DNA of 6,869 bases from an uncultured Collinsella sp. (GTDB lineage: Bacteria; Actinomycetota; Coriobacteriia; Coriobacteriales; Coriobacteriaceae). The stretch lies in the NCBI GenBank assembly GCA_900547285.1, contig URGF01000102.1, positions 1-6,869 of the forward strand, given 5' to 3'. A program made the position numbers and the translations under genes. The notes beneath the pieces are model-generated. The model did not search any database. It was given only the letters and a program-made list of their open reading frames with translations, and was not told the DNA's origin. Positions 1 to 4,766 of the stretch are shown piece by piece (positions within the stretch are counted from its first letter, which is position 1; each line of letters begins with the position of its first letter).

Positions 1-202
1 GGTGAGCTCCGCCGAGGAGACCACCCGCGAGCTGACCGATATCCTCACGCGCCGTGAGCAGCTGGCGGGCGATACCGCCGAGCCACAGCATCGCTTTGCC
101 ACCACGTCTGACAACATTGCCGAGTTTGCGGTGGCGGGTAGCTTTATCTTTGGCCAGCCGCTCAAAAGCATCGAGCACGTCGATATCGACGAACTCGGTT
201 AG
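1..202 (+). CDS. murI: Glutamate racemase, C-terminal end (partial)
   Basis: Only the last 66 or so codons are present; the gene begins before the window. Glutamate racemase interconverts L- and D-glutamate in the cytoplasm and supplies D-glutamate for the peptidoglycan stem peptide. The visible part opens with V-S-S-A-E-E-T (the family's conserved S-S/G-x-E stretch after the second catalytic cysteine region), followed by a helix and a short tail with H-R-F-A-T-T-S-D and a closing I-E-H-V-D-I that matches the usual family ending. The GTG at 2-4 is an internal valine codon, not a start. The stop is TAG at 200-202. The catalytic cysteines lie outside the window, so the call rests on the C-terminal pattern and on rph and rdgB following, an order also seen in Bacillota such as Bacillus subtilis (racE, ysmB, rph, ysnA). 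Confidence 0.8.
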   Translation, partial: VSSAEETTRELTDILTRREQLAGDTAEPQHRFATTSDNIAEFAVAGSFIFGQPLKSIEHVDIDELG

Positions 203-255
203 GCTCGCAATGTCGCCGGAGTCTTCGCCACATCTTTTGCCGAAAGGATATTTCT

Positions 256-981
256 ATGGAGTACATGCAGGTCAACCGCGCCAACGGCCGTGCCGCCAAC
301 GAGCTGCGCCCCGTCAAGCTCACCCGTGGTGTCATGAAGCACGCCCACGGCTCGTGTTTGGCCGAGTTCGGCGACACGCGCGTGCTGTGCGCCGCCACTA
401 TCGAGGAGGGCGTGCCGGGCTGGCGAAAGGGCGCCAAGGCCGGCTGGGTGACCGCGGAATACGCCATGCTGCCGGCGTCGACCGGCAAGCGCTGCAAGCG
501 CGAGCATGCCAACCGCAAGGGTCGCTCCATGGAGATCGAGCGCCTCATTGGCCGCAGCCTGCGTACCGTCGTCAACATGAAGGCGCTCGGCGAGTACACC
601 GTCACCGTTGACTGCGATGTGATTCAGGCCGATGGCGGCACGCGTACAGCGAGCATCACCGGCGCCTGGGTGGCGCTGCACGACGCCCTCGCCATGTGGG
701 TCGAGGCGGGCAAGATCGAGCGCATCCCGCTTATCGGCCAGGTGGCTGCCATCTCCATGGGCGTTGTCGACGGCAATACACTGCTTGACCTCGATTATTC
801 CGAGGACAGCCATGCCGAGGTCGACATGAACCTCGTCGCCACCGACACCGGTGAGATGATCGAGCTCCAGGGCACCGGCGAGCAGGCGCCCTTCGACCGC
901 AAGCGCCTCAACGCCCTGCTCGACCTGGGCGACAAGGGTATCGCCGAGCTCATCGAGCTTCAGCGCCAAGCCATCGCCTAA
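256..981 (+). CDS. rph: Ribonuclease PH
   Basis: A 241-residue protein, the usual length for RNase PH. The enzyme is a phosphate-dependent 3'-to-5' exoribonuclease that trims tRNA precursors and other RNAs in the cytoplasm, normally as a hexameric ring. Visible family signatures are G-D-T-R-V-L-C-A-A near residue 38, the G-W-V-T-A-E-Y-A-M-L-P block near residue 63, G-R-S-M-E-I-E-R-L-I-G-R-S-L-R around 90-105, the D-x-D pair in V-D-C-D-V-I-Q-A-D-G-G-T-R-T-A near 120, and L-D-L-D-Y-S-E-D-S-x-A-E-V-D-M-N around 177-192, which carries the acidic residues of the active site. The ATG at 256 is chosen because GAAAGGA at 242-248 lies 7 nt upstream. A second ATG at 265 would put that site about 16 nt away. 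It sits 53 bp after murI with no terminator between them, so cotranscription is likely. An inverted repeat starts on its stop codon. Confidence 0.97.
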   Translation: MEYMQVNRANGRAANELRPVKLTRGVMKHAHGSCLAEFGDTRVLCAATIEEGVPGWRKGAKAGWVTAEYAMLPASTGKRCKREHANRKGRSMEIERLIGRSLRTVVNMKALGEYTVTVDCDVIQADGGTRTASITGAWVALHDALAMWVEAGKIERIPLIGQVAAISMGVVDGNTLLDLDYSEDSHAEVDMNLVATDTGEMIELQGTGEQAPFDRKRLNALLDLGDKGIAELIELQRQAIA

Positions 982-1016
982 CCTGCCAAAAAGGGACAGG
1001 TTTATTTTGGTAGGTT
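980..1016. repeat. Inverted repeat on the rph stop codon; terminator or dispersed repeat
   Basis: The arms AACCTGCCAAAA (980-991) and TTTTGGTAGGTT (1005-1016) pair over 12 positions, with one G-T wobble at 985/1011, around a 13-nt loop. The left arm begins within the TAA stop of rph (979-981), and the right arm runs into TTTTAT. This could act as a weak terminator of rph. The A/T-flanked arms and the GGGACAGG core also look like the intergenic repeats I associate with Collinsella-type genomes, but that is memory and was not checked. An alternative small stem, ACCTG (981-985) with CAGGT (997-1001), would compete with the main one. Confidence 0.45.
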
Positions 1017-1124
1017 TTATCTGCGGAGACGTCTAGACACAAGACTGCCGTTGATTGAGAGGGGAGAGGCGGAGACCCTCGTCGCCCTCGGCGCGGCATT
1101 GCTATAGAGACAAGGAGGCCAGTT

Positions 1125-1766
1125 ATGGCACTTGAGAAGATCGACATCGACACCCTCGACCCGGCGGCGACCATCGTCGTGGCAACCGGAAACGCTCATA
1201 AGCTCACCGAGATCGAGGCCATTTTGGGCAAGGTCATGCCCGAGGTGCGCTTTGTGGCGCTCGGCCAGCTGGGCGATTTTGAGGACCCCGAGGAAAACGG
1301 CACGACGTTTTTGGAGAACGCCATCATCAAAGCGCAGGCTGCGGTTGAGGAGACGGGCCTTATGGCCATTGCCGACGATTCGGGCTTGGTCGTTGATGCC
1401 CTGGACGGCGAGCCGGGCGTGTATAGCGCGCGCTATGCGGGCATGCATGGCGACGATGCCGCCAACAACGCCAAGCTGCTCGTTAACCTGGAAGGCGTGG
1501 CGGACGAGGATCGCACCGCACGCTTTATGAGCGTCGTTGCGCTCATCGACACGGATGGTCTGGTTACCTATGGCGAGGGCGCCTGCGAGGGCGTTATCGC
1601 GCACGAGGGCCGCGGCGACCATGGTTTTGGCTATGACCCGCTGTTCCTGCCGGTCGATACGCCGGGCAAGACCATGGCCGAGCTGACGGCTGACGAGAAG
1701 AACGCCATCAGCCATCGTTTCCACGCGCTCGAGCATCTGTCCGCCAAGCTGACGGGCGAGGAGTAG
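1125..1766 (+). CDS. rdgB: XTP/dITP diphosphatase (RdgB/HAM1 family)
   Basis: A 213-residue nucleoside-triphosphate pyrophosphatase that hydrolyses non-canonical purine triphosphates (XTP, dITP, ITP) to monophosphates and pyrophosphate, keeping deaminated bases out of DNA and RNA. Family motifs are complete: A-T-G-N-A-H-K-L-T-E-I near residues 20-30 (substrate-binding N and K), the E-N-G-T-T-F-L-E-N-A segment near 58-67, the D-D-S-G-L-V-V-D-A-L catalytic block followed by G-E-P-G-V-Y-S-A-R-Y-A-G around 84-106, G-F-G-Y-D-P-L-F near 170, and S-H-R-F-H-A-L near 196. The N-terminus carries about 14 residues ahead of the first strand, slightly longer than average. The start is firm: AAGGAGG at 1112-1118 lies 6 nt before the ATG. 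The 143 bp upstream gap has no promoter I trust. The stop is 3 bp before dtd, so the two genes are surely in one operon. Confidence 0.96.
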   Translation: MALEKIDIDTLDPAATIVVATGNAHKLTEIEAILGKVMPEVRFVALGQLGDFEDPEENGTTFLENAIIKAQAAVEETGLMAIADDSGLVVDALDGEPGVYSARYAGMHGDDAANNAKLLVNLEGVADEDRTARFMSVVALIDTDGLVTYGEGACEGVIAHEGRGDHGFGYDPLFLPVDTPGKTMAELTADEKNAISHRFHALEHLSAKLTGEE

Positions 1767-1769
1767 GCC

Positions 1770-2216
1770 ATGCGTGCGGTGGTGCAGCGCGTGCTCAACG
1801 CCGGCGTGACGGTCGACGGCGAGTGCGTGGGCCGCATTGGACGCGGCTACCTGGTGCTGCTGGGTGTGGGCCATGGCGATACGCGTGCCGAGGCCGACAA
1901 GCTGTGGGGCAAGCTCCGCGGGCTGCGTATCAACGAGGACGAGAACGGCAAGACCAATCTGGCACTTGCCGATGTCGACGGCGAGGTGCTCGTGGTGTCG
2001 CAGTTCACGCTGTTCGCCGACTGCCGCCACGGTCGCCGTCCGTCGTTTACGGATGCCGGCGCACCCGATGTTGCCAACGAGCTCTACGAGTACTTCCTGA
2101 CGCTTGTGCACGAGGACGTTGAGCATGTGGCGCACGGTATCTTTGGCGCCGACATGAAGGTCGACCTGGTCAACGACGGCCCATTCACCATCGTCTTGGA
2201 CACCGACAACCTTTAG
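1770..2216 (+). CDS. dtd: D-aminoacyl-tRNA deacylase
   Basis: A 148-residue protein of the usual DTD length. It removes D-amino acids (and glycine mischarged on tRNA-Ala) from tRNA, protecting translation. It begins M-R-A-V-V-Q-R-V as the family does. The S-Q-F-T-L-F-A-D motif starts at Ser77, followed by G-R-R-P-S-F. The second signature, N-D-G-P-F-T-I-V-L-D, starts at Asn135 and gives the Gly137-Pro138 pair that inserts into the partner subunit's active site. The residue after the proline is Phe where Val is usual, a conservative change. The start ATG is 3 nt after the rdgB stop, with GAGGAG (1758-1763) at the end of rdgB as the ribosome binding site, 6 nt away. Its TAG stop is followed at once by a palindromic repeat. 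Confidence 0.96.
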   Translation: MRAVVQRVLNAGVTVDGECVGRIGRGYLVLLGVGHGDTRAEADKLWGKLRGLRINEDENGKTNLALADVDGEVLVVSQFTLFADCRHGRRPSFTDAGAPDVANELYEYFLTLVHEDVEHVAHGIFGADMKVDLVNDGPFTIVLDTDNL

Positions 2217-2244
2217 GTTACGCGGTTTTACCAAACAGCGTAAC
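2217..2244. repeat. Palindromic repeat, copy 1 (after dtd)
   Basis: The outer arms GTTACGC (2217-2223) and GCGTAAC (2238-2244) pair perfectly. A G-A mismatch follows, then an inner stem GTTT (2225-2228) with AAAC (2233-2236) closes a TACC loop. The first base follows the dtd stop directly. The element aligns base for base, without gaps, with the palindrome after lysS (6735-6762). No T-run follows, so it is not a textbook terminator. It is best described as a short dispersed palindromic (REP-like) element. Confidence 0.65.
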
Positions 2245-2302
2245 AACTGGTCATGCGAGGTTGTCGTCTGGTACGTATTTGGGACGGGGCTTATTTAGCT
2301 AC

Positions 2303-2332
2303 TTGCGTATGGCCACAACAGGGTGCTATAGT
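2303..2332 (+). promoter_or_regulatory. Promoter for veg-ispE, extended -10 type
   Basis: A -35 box TTGCGT (2303-2308) and a -10 box TATAGT (2327-2332) are 18 nt apart. TG at 2324-2325 makes an extended -10. Transcription would start near 2339, about 60 nt before the veg ATG. This is the only convincing promoter in the dtd-veg gap. The B. subtilis veg promoter is a known strong vegetative promoter, so a good promoter here fits the gene. Confidence 0.75.
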
Positions 2333-2352
2333 ATTAGAGTTTTGTCTATCTT

Positions 2353-2373
2353 AGGGGTATTATCCCCTTTTTT
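2353..2373 (+). terminator. Terminator-like hairpin in the veg leader
   Basis: AGGGG (2353-2357) pairs with CCCCT (2364-2368) around a 6-nt A/T loop and runs into a T-tract ending at 2373. It lies downstream of the predicted transcription start and upstream of the ribosome binding site. It could therefore attenuate veg-ispE transcription, or stop read-through from dtd. The stem is only 5 bp, so its strength is uncertain. Confidence 0.45.
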
Positions 2374-2387
2374 GAATTGCACCTTCT

Positions 2388-2392
2388 GGAGG
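2388..2392 (+). promoter_or_regulatory. Ribosome binding site that sets the veg start
   Basis: GGAGG at 2388-2392 lies 8 nt before the ATG at 2401. An in-frame TTG at 2377 is upstream of this site and therefore cannot be the start it serves. Confidence 0.85.
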
Positions 2393-2400
2393 CCCTGTTC

Positions 2401-2697
2401 ATGGAAGAGATGGAAGTCAATCACGTCGACGACATCCACGAGAAGCTGACCGATATGGTGGGCGATCGCGTCAAGGTGAAGGCCAACATGGGCCGTACCC
2501 GCGTCGTCGAGCGCATGGGCACCATCAAGAGCGTCCACCCCGCCGTCTTTATCGTCGAGGTTGACGAGCGTCGCGGCCGCAAGTCGCGTCAGTCCTACCA
2601 GTATATCGATGTCCTCACCGGTCAGGTTGAGCTGTTCGACCCCGAGAGCGGCGAGCACATCTTTACCCCGCTCGGCAATCAGCTCGAGGAGCATTAA
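2401..2697 (+). CDS. veg: Veg family protein
   Basis: A 98-residue small protein of the Veg family. It matches the family over the core: V-G-D-R-V-K-V-K-A-N-M-G-R at about residues 20-32, then R-V-V-E-R-M-G-T-I, a P-A-V-F-I-V-E-V-D strand near 48-56, and Q-S-Y-Q-Y-I-D-V-L-T-G-Q-V-E-L-F closing an SH3-like small beta barrel. In Bacillus, Veg is a highly expressed small protein linked to biofilm control; its biochemical action is not settled. No signal peptide or membrane segment is visible. The C-terminus has an extra tail of about 15 residues with P-E-S-G-E-H. It precedes ispE by 2 bp, as veg lies next to ispE in Bacillota (there with sspF between them). The absence of a spore gene here fits a non-sporulating host. 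Confidence 0.9.
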   Translation: MEEMEVNHVDDIHEKLTDMVGDRVKVKANMGRTRVVERMGTIKSVHPAVFIVEVDERRGRKSRQSYQYIDVLTGQVELFDPESGEHIFTPLGNQLEEH

Positions 2698-2699
2698 CG

Positions 2700-3596
2700 G
2701 TGACCGATCGGTCCCTGACTCTTTCCGCGCCGGCAAAGATTAACCTCTACCTGGGGGTTCATACCGAACGCGATGACCGCGGCTACCACAGGGTCGATTC
2801 CCTGATGGCGGCCGTCGGTCTTTCCGATACCGTGACGGTCACGCCGGCGCAGGCGCTGACCGTCCAGACGGTTCCAGCATCAGATTTTCCCATGCAAAAG
2901 AATACGGCGTATCGGGCTGCGGTTGCTATGGCCGAGCATTATGGTCGCGAGGCAAACATCTGCGTGACGATTGAGAAACGCATTCCATTGTGCGCCGGCT
3001 TGGGCGGCCCCTCGACGGATGCGGCCGCGGTCATTGTCGCCTTGGCGGAGCTCTGGGGCATTGATCGCACCGACCCAGCGCTCGATGACATTGCGCGGGG
3101 CATTGGTGCCGACGTCCCGTTCTTTTTGCACGCGAGCCCTGCGTTTTACGTAGGTGGGGGAGACGTGCTGGCAACTGAGTACCCCGCGCTGCCCGCGACG
3201 CCCGTCGTACTGGTTAAGCCGCGCGAGGCAAGCGTTTCGACAATTGAAGCCTATCGACGTTTTGACGAGGCCCCGGTGCCTGCGGACAAGCCCGGCGCGA
3301 TAGCTTCTGCCTTGCGTGCTGGTGATGCCGAGACGGCATATGCGCTCATCCATAACAACCTGGGTGTCATTTCCGCACAGATGGAGCCGCAGATTCAAAC
3401 GGTTCTCGATTGGCTGCGTAAACAGGACGGCACCGTTGCTGTAGATGTGTGCGGATCGGGCGCCTGTTCGTTTGCCATTTGCGACACCGCCGCCACGGCC
3501 GAAAGGCTTGCGGACGCTGCCCAGCAAAAAGGCTGGTGGGCCTGCGCGACGGAGCTCATTCCCAACACGGTTCGCGTCGAAGTGCCAAAGAAGTAA
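2700..3596 (+). CDS. ispE: 4-diphosphocytidyl-2-C-methyl-D-erythritol kinase
   Basis: A 298-residue GHMP-family kinase that phosphorylates the 2-hydroxyl of CDP-methylerythritol with ATP in the non-mevalonate (MEP) isoprenoid pathway. Visible signatures are S-A-P-A-K-I-N-L-Y-L-G-V with the substrate-binding Lys13, the glycine-rich ATP loop A-G-L-G-G-P-S-T-D-A-A at 99-109, G-A-D-V-P-F-F-L with catalytic Asp138, V-L-V-K-P-R-E-A-S-V-S-T near 170, and G-S-G-A-C-S-F-A-I in the C-terminal domain. The ATP loop has Pro104 where a glycine is common, a mild departure. The GTG start at 2700 lies 8 nt after GAGGAG (2686-2691) inside the end of veg, so translational coupling is likely. Codon choice is looser (more A/T third bases) than in greA or lysS, which I read as lower expression and not as transfer. 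Confidence 0.96.
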   Translation: MTDRSLTLSAPAKINLYLGVHTERDDRGYHRVDSLMAAVGLSDTVTVTPAQALTVQTVPASDFPMQKNTAYRAAVAMAEHYGREANICVTIEKRIPLCAGLGGPSTDAAAVIVALAELWGIDRTDPALDDIARGIGADVPFFLHASPAFYVGGGDVLATEYPALPATPVVLVKPREASVSTIEAYRRFDEAPVPADKPGAIASALRAGDAETAYALIHNNLGVISAQMEPQIQTVLDWLRKQDGTVAVDVCGSGACSFAICDTAATAERLADAAQQKGWWACATELIPNTVRVEVPKK

Positions 3597-3620
3597 AAAT
3601 TTCTCTGGCACACGACGGAA
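3571..3620 (+). other. Long imperfect hairpin across the ispE stop codon
   Basis: The last ispE codons and the bases after them form a nested stem: TTC/GAA (3571-3573 with 3618-3620), CGTCG/CGACG (3575-3579 with 3613-3617), GTGCCA/TGGCAC (3582-3587 with 3606-3611), and AGAAGT/ATTTCT (3589-3594 with 3599-3604, one G-T pair) around an AAAA loop. That is about 20 pairs with small bulges. The stop codon TAA (3594-3596) lies at the tip. The tail after it, ATCTTTGTT, is only moderately T-rich, so this may be a weak terminator or an mRNA 3'-end stabiliser. Confidence 0.55.
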
Positions 3621-3631
3621 ATCTTTGTTAC

Positions 3632-3637
3632 TATAGT
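3632..3637 (+). promoter_or_regulatory. Probable -10 box of the tRNA-Pro promoter
   Basis: TATAGT at 3632-3637 would place the transcription start near 3644, two bases before the mature tRNA. No good -35 box is present at the right distance (the bases around 3609-3614 are a poor match), so the promoter is inferred mostly from the -10 and its position. Read-through from ispE is an alternative. Confidence 0.45.
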
Positions 3638-3645
3638 CGAGCTAA

Positions 3646-3722
3646 CGGGTTGTGGCTCAGTTTGGTAGAGCACTGCGTTCGGGACGCAGGGGTCGCTGGT
3701 TCAAATCCAGTCAACCCGACCA
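3646..3722 (+). tRNA. tRNA-Pro, anticodon CGG
   Basis: A 77-nt tRNA with a full cloverleaf. The acceptor stem is CGGGTTG (3646-3652) with CAACCCG (3712-3718), discriminator A at 3719, and CCA encoded at 3720-3722. The anticodon stem CTGCG/CGCAG encloses the loop TTCGGGA, giving anticodon CGG, which reads the proline codon CCG. The T arm has GCTGG, the loop TTCAAAT and CCAGT (one G-T pair). It stands alone between ispE and tatA and is closed by its own terminator. Confidence 0.95.
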
Positions 3723-3732
3723 GAGCATGAGG

Positions 3733-3761
3733 AGGGACCGCTTCTTGCGGTCCCTTTTTTT
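3733..3761 (+). terminator. Intrinsic terminator of tRNA-Pro
   Basis: GGGACCGC (3734-3741) and GCGGTCCC (3747-3754) pair perfectly around a TTCTT loop, with an added A-T pair at the base, and run into seven T residues (3755-3761). This is a textbook rho-independent terminator, 11 nt after the CCA end. Confidence 0.93.
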
Positions 3762-3769
3762 AGCTATTG

Positions 3770-3798
3770 TTGTGATACCGCGATACCCGCGGTATACT
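3770..3798 (+). promoter_or_regulatory. Promoter of tatA with an embedded inverted repeat (candidate operator)
   Basis: TTGTGA (3770-3775) and TATACT (3793-3798) form a -35/-10 pair with the ideal 17-nt spacing. The predicted start is near 3805, giving a leader of about 30 nt. The inverted repeat ATACCGC (3775-3781) and GCGGTAT (3789-3795), with a 7-nt centre, fills the spacer and overlaps the edges of both boxes. GATACC also occurs twice in direct orientation (3774-3779 and 3782-3787). A repressor bound here would block polymerase; this role is inferred. Confidence 0.75.
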
Positions 3799-3824
3799 CA
3801 TTCGAGCTTGTCTCGCTGTATTGT

Positions 3825-3830
3825 GGAGGT
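3825..3830 (+). promoter_or_regulatory. Ribosome binding site that sets the tatA start
   Basis: GGAGGT (3825-3830) lies 4 nt before the ATG at 3835. The open frame continues upstream through the tRNA, but nothing there can be coding. Confidence 0.85.
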
Positions 3831-3834
3831 CTAC

Positions 3835-4110
3835 ATGTTTGGACTGAGGGCTCCTGAGCTCATCATTATTCTCATCGTTGTCTTGATCATCTTCGGGCCT
3901 AAGAACCTGCCGAAGCTCGGCAAGTCCCTCGGCTCTACCGTCAAGAATATCCGTGAGGGTATGGAGGGCGACGATAAGGCCGAGACCAAGCAGGCCGAGG
4001 AGGTCGTGGTCGAGCAGTCCGAGGAGGACAAAGAGATCGCTGAGCTCGAGGCCAAGCTCGCTGCTGCCAAGAAGAAGCAGGCAGAGGACAGCGACGCGGA
4101 CGCAGAGTAG
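3835..4110 (+). CDS. tatA: Sec-independent protein translocase subunit TatA
   Basis: A 91-residue TatA/E-type protein, the pore-forming or membrane-thinning subunit of the twin-arginine pathway that exports folded proteins. A short N-terminus (M-F-G-L-R-A-P-E) leads into one membrane helix of about residues 8-20, rich in Ile, Val and Leu. The F-G-P-K-N-L-P-K-L-G-K-S-L-G hinge and start of the amphipathic helix follow (about 20-33), then a charged tail from about 43 onward, dominated by Glu, Lys, Ala and Asp and likely to form a helix in the cytoplasm. The acidic residue just before the membrane segment (Glu8) favours TatA or TatB over an unrelated protein, and the short length favours TatA. 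No tatC or tatB is adjacent, so the partners are elsewhere. The gene is a self-contained unit with its own promoter and terminator. Confidence 0.92.
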   Translation: MFGLRAPELIIILIVVLIIFGPKNLPKLGKSLGSTVKNIREGMEGDDKAETKQAEEVVVEQSEEDKEIAELEAKLAAAKKKQAEDSDADAE

Positions 4111-4135
4111 TCCCATCCCTTTGGGGTGAGCACCT

Positions 4136-4174
4136 GACCGGCTTGCCCGCAGGCTAGCCGGTCTTTTTCGTTTT
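4136..4174 (+). terminator. Intrinsic terminator of tatA
   Basis: GACCGGCT (4136-4143) and AGCCGGTC (4156-4163) pair perfectly. After a T-T mismatch, GCC (4145-4147) pairs with GGC (4152-4154) around CGCA. The stem runs into TTTTTCGTTTT. This is a strong terminator, 25 nt after the tatA stop. Confidence 0.92.
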
Positions 4175-4202
4175 GTTGACAGTTGATTGTTTGATCAGAG
4201 TT

Positions 4203-4208
4203 GGGGAG
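4203..4208 (+). promoter_or_regulatory. Ribosome binding site that sets the greA start
   Basis: GGGGAG (4203-4208) lies 8 nt before the ATG at 4217. The in-frame TTG at 4187 has no such site upstream and would add ten residues foreign to the family. Confidence 0.85.
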
Positions 4209-4216
4209 ATATCCGT

Positions 4217-4687
4217 ATGGACGCAAGCCAGATCGTACTGACCGCTGAGGGCCGCCAGAAGCTCGTCGAGGAGCTCGCCTGGCGTGAGGGCGATTACGCC
4301 AAGGAGATCGTCGAGGACATCAAGGAAGCCCGCGCGTTCGGCGACCTTTCGGAGAACTCCGAGTACGATGCCGCCAAGGACAAGCAGGCCCAGAATGCTG
4401 CTCGTATCGCCGAGATCCAGGCCATTCTTGCCAACGCTCAGGTTGCTGCCACTACGGGCGATCTGACCGTCTCCATCGGTTCCACCGTTTCGCTGATTGA
4501 TCCCAACGGCGAGGTCATGGAAGTCACGCTCGTTGGTACCACCGAGACCAACTCGCTCGAGCACAAGATTTCCAACGAGTCTCCGGTCGGTCACGCCATC
4601 ATCGGTCACGGCGAGGGCGACTCCGTCGAGGTCGTTACGCCTTCCGGCAAGACTCGCGTCTACACCATCGCCAAGATCGCACGCTAG
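4217..4687 (+). CDS. greA: Transcription elongation factor GreA
   Basis: A 156-residue protein, close to the E. coli length of 158. GreA enters the RNA polymerase secondary channel and stimulates cleavage of the 3' end of backtracked transcripts. The N-terminal coiled coil covers about residues 1-75. Its tip reads A-F-G-D-L-S-E-N-S-E-Y-D-A-A-K-D, with Asp43 and Glu46 in the positions of the catalytic acidic pair (E. coli Asp41 and Glu44). The C-terminal FKBP-like domain is seen in V-S-L-I-D-P-N-G-E, L-V-G-T-T-E-T, I-S-N-E-S-P-V-G-H-A-I-I-G-H near 125-138, and a final V-Y-T-I-A-K-I. The upstream gene ends with a strong terminator, so greA must have its own promoter in the roughly 40 nt before it or rely on read-through. 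A TTGACA at 4176-4181 is present, but I find no matching -10. It is followed by lysS after 79 bp. Confidence 0.97.
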   Translation: MDASQIVLTAEGRQKLVEELAWREGDYAKEIVEDIKEARAFGDLSENSEYDAAKDKQAQNAARIAEIQAILANAQVAATTGDLTVSIGSTVSLIDPNGEVMEVTLVGTTETNSLEHKISNESPVGHAIIGHGEGDSVEVVTPSGKTRVYTIAKIAR

Positions 4688-4715
4688 ACCACGGTCCCGC
4701 GTAAAGGTATGTTTT

Positions 4716-4753
4716 CGCTCCCTGGGACCGAATCCTGGGGAGCGTTTTAGTTT
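4716..4753 (+). terminator. Terminator-like hairpin in the greA-lysS spacer (possible attenuator)
   Basis: CGCTCCC (4716-4722) pairs with GGGAGCG (4738-4744). Two T-G wobble pairs continue the stem into GGA (4725-4727) with TCC (4733-4735), closing a CCGAA loop, and TTTTAGTTT follows. It is 29 nt after greA, and the T-run ends just before the lysS ribosome binding site. I see no promoter between it and lysS, so it would have to be a partial terminator that tunes lysS below greA. CGGTCCC at 4692-4698 is complementary to GGGACCG at 4724-4730 in the apex, so a competing fold is possible. Confidence 0.65.
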
Positions 4754-4766
4754 GAGGAGCTAACTT

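Noticed and set aside
1103..1108. TATAGA upstream of rdgB as a -10 box
   Set aside because: No -35 match lies 15-19 nt upstream, and the site would place the start almost on the ribosome binding site.
1017..2246. A 409-residue open frame on the minus strand opposite rdgB and dtd
   Set aside because: It is the same strand-shadow effect: it is antisense to two intact genes and shows no recognisable family signature.
2377..2400. TTG at 2377 as the start of veg
   Set aside because: The good ribosome binding site (2388-2392) lies inside this extension, and the family begins near the ATG at 2401.
4176..4204. Promoter for greA based on TTGACA at 4176-4181
   Set aside because: No acceptable -10 occurs 15-19 nt downstream; that position overlaps the ribosome binding site. 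The repeated TTGA words at 4176, 4183 and 4191 were noted but are too short to support a site.
4692..4753. T-box leader for lysS, suggested by TGGGACCG at 4723-4730, which resembles part of the T-box core
   Set aside because: Only a partial match is present, and the 79-bp spacer after greA is too short for a specifier-bearing Stem I.
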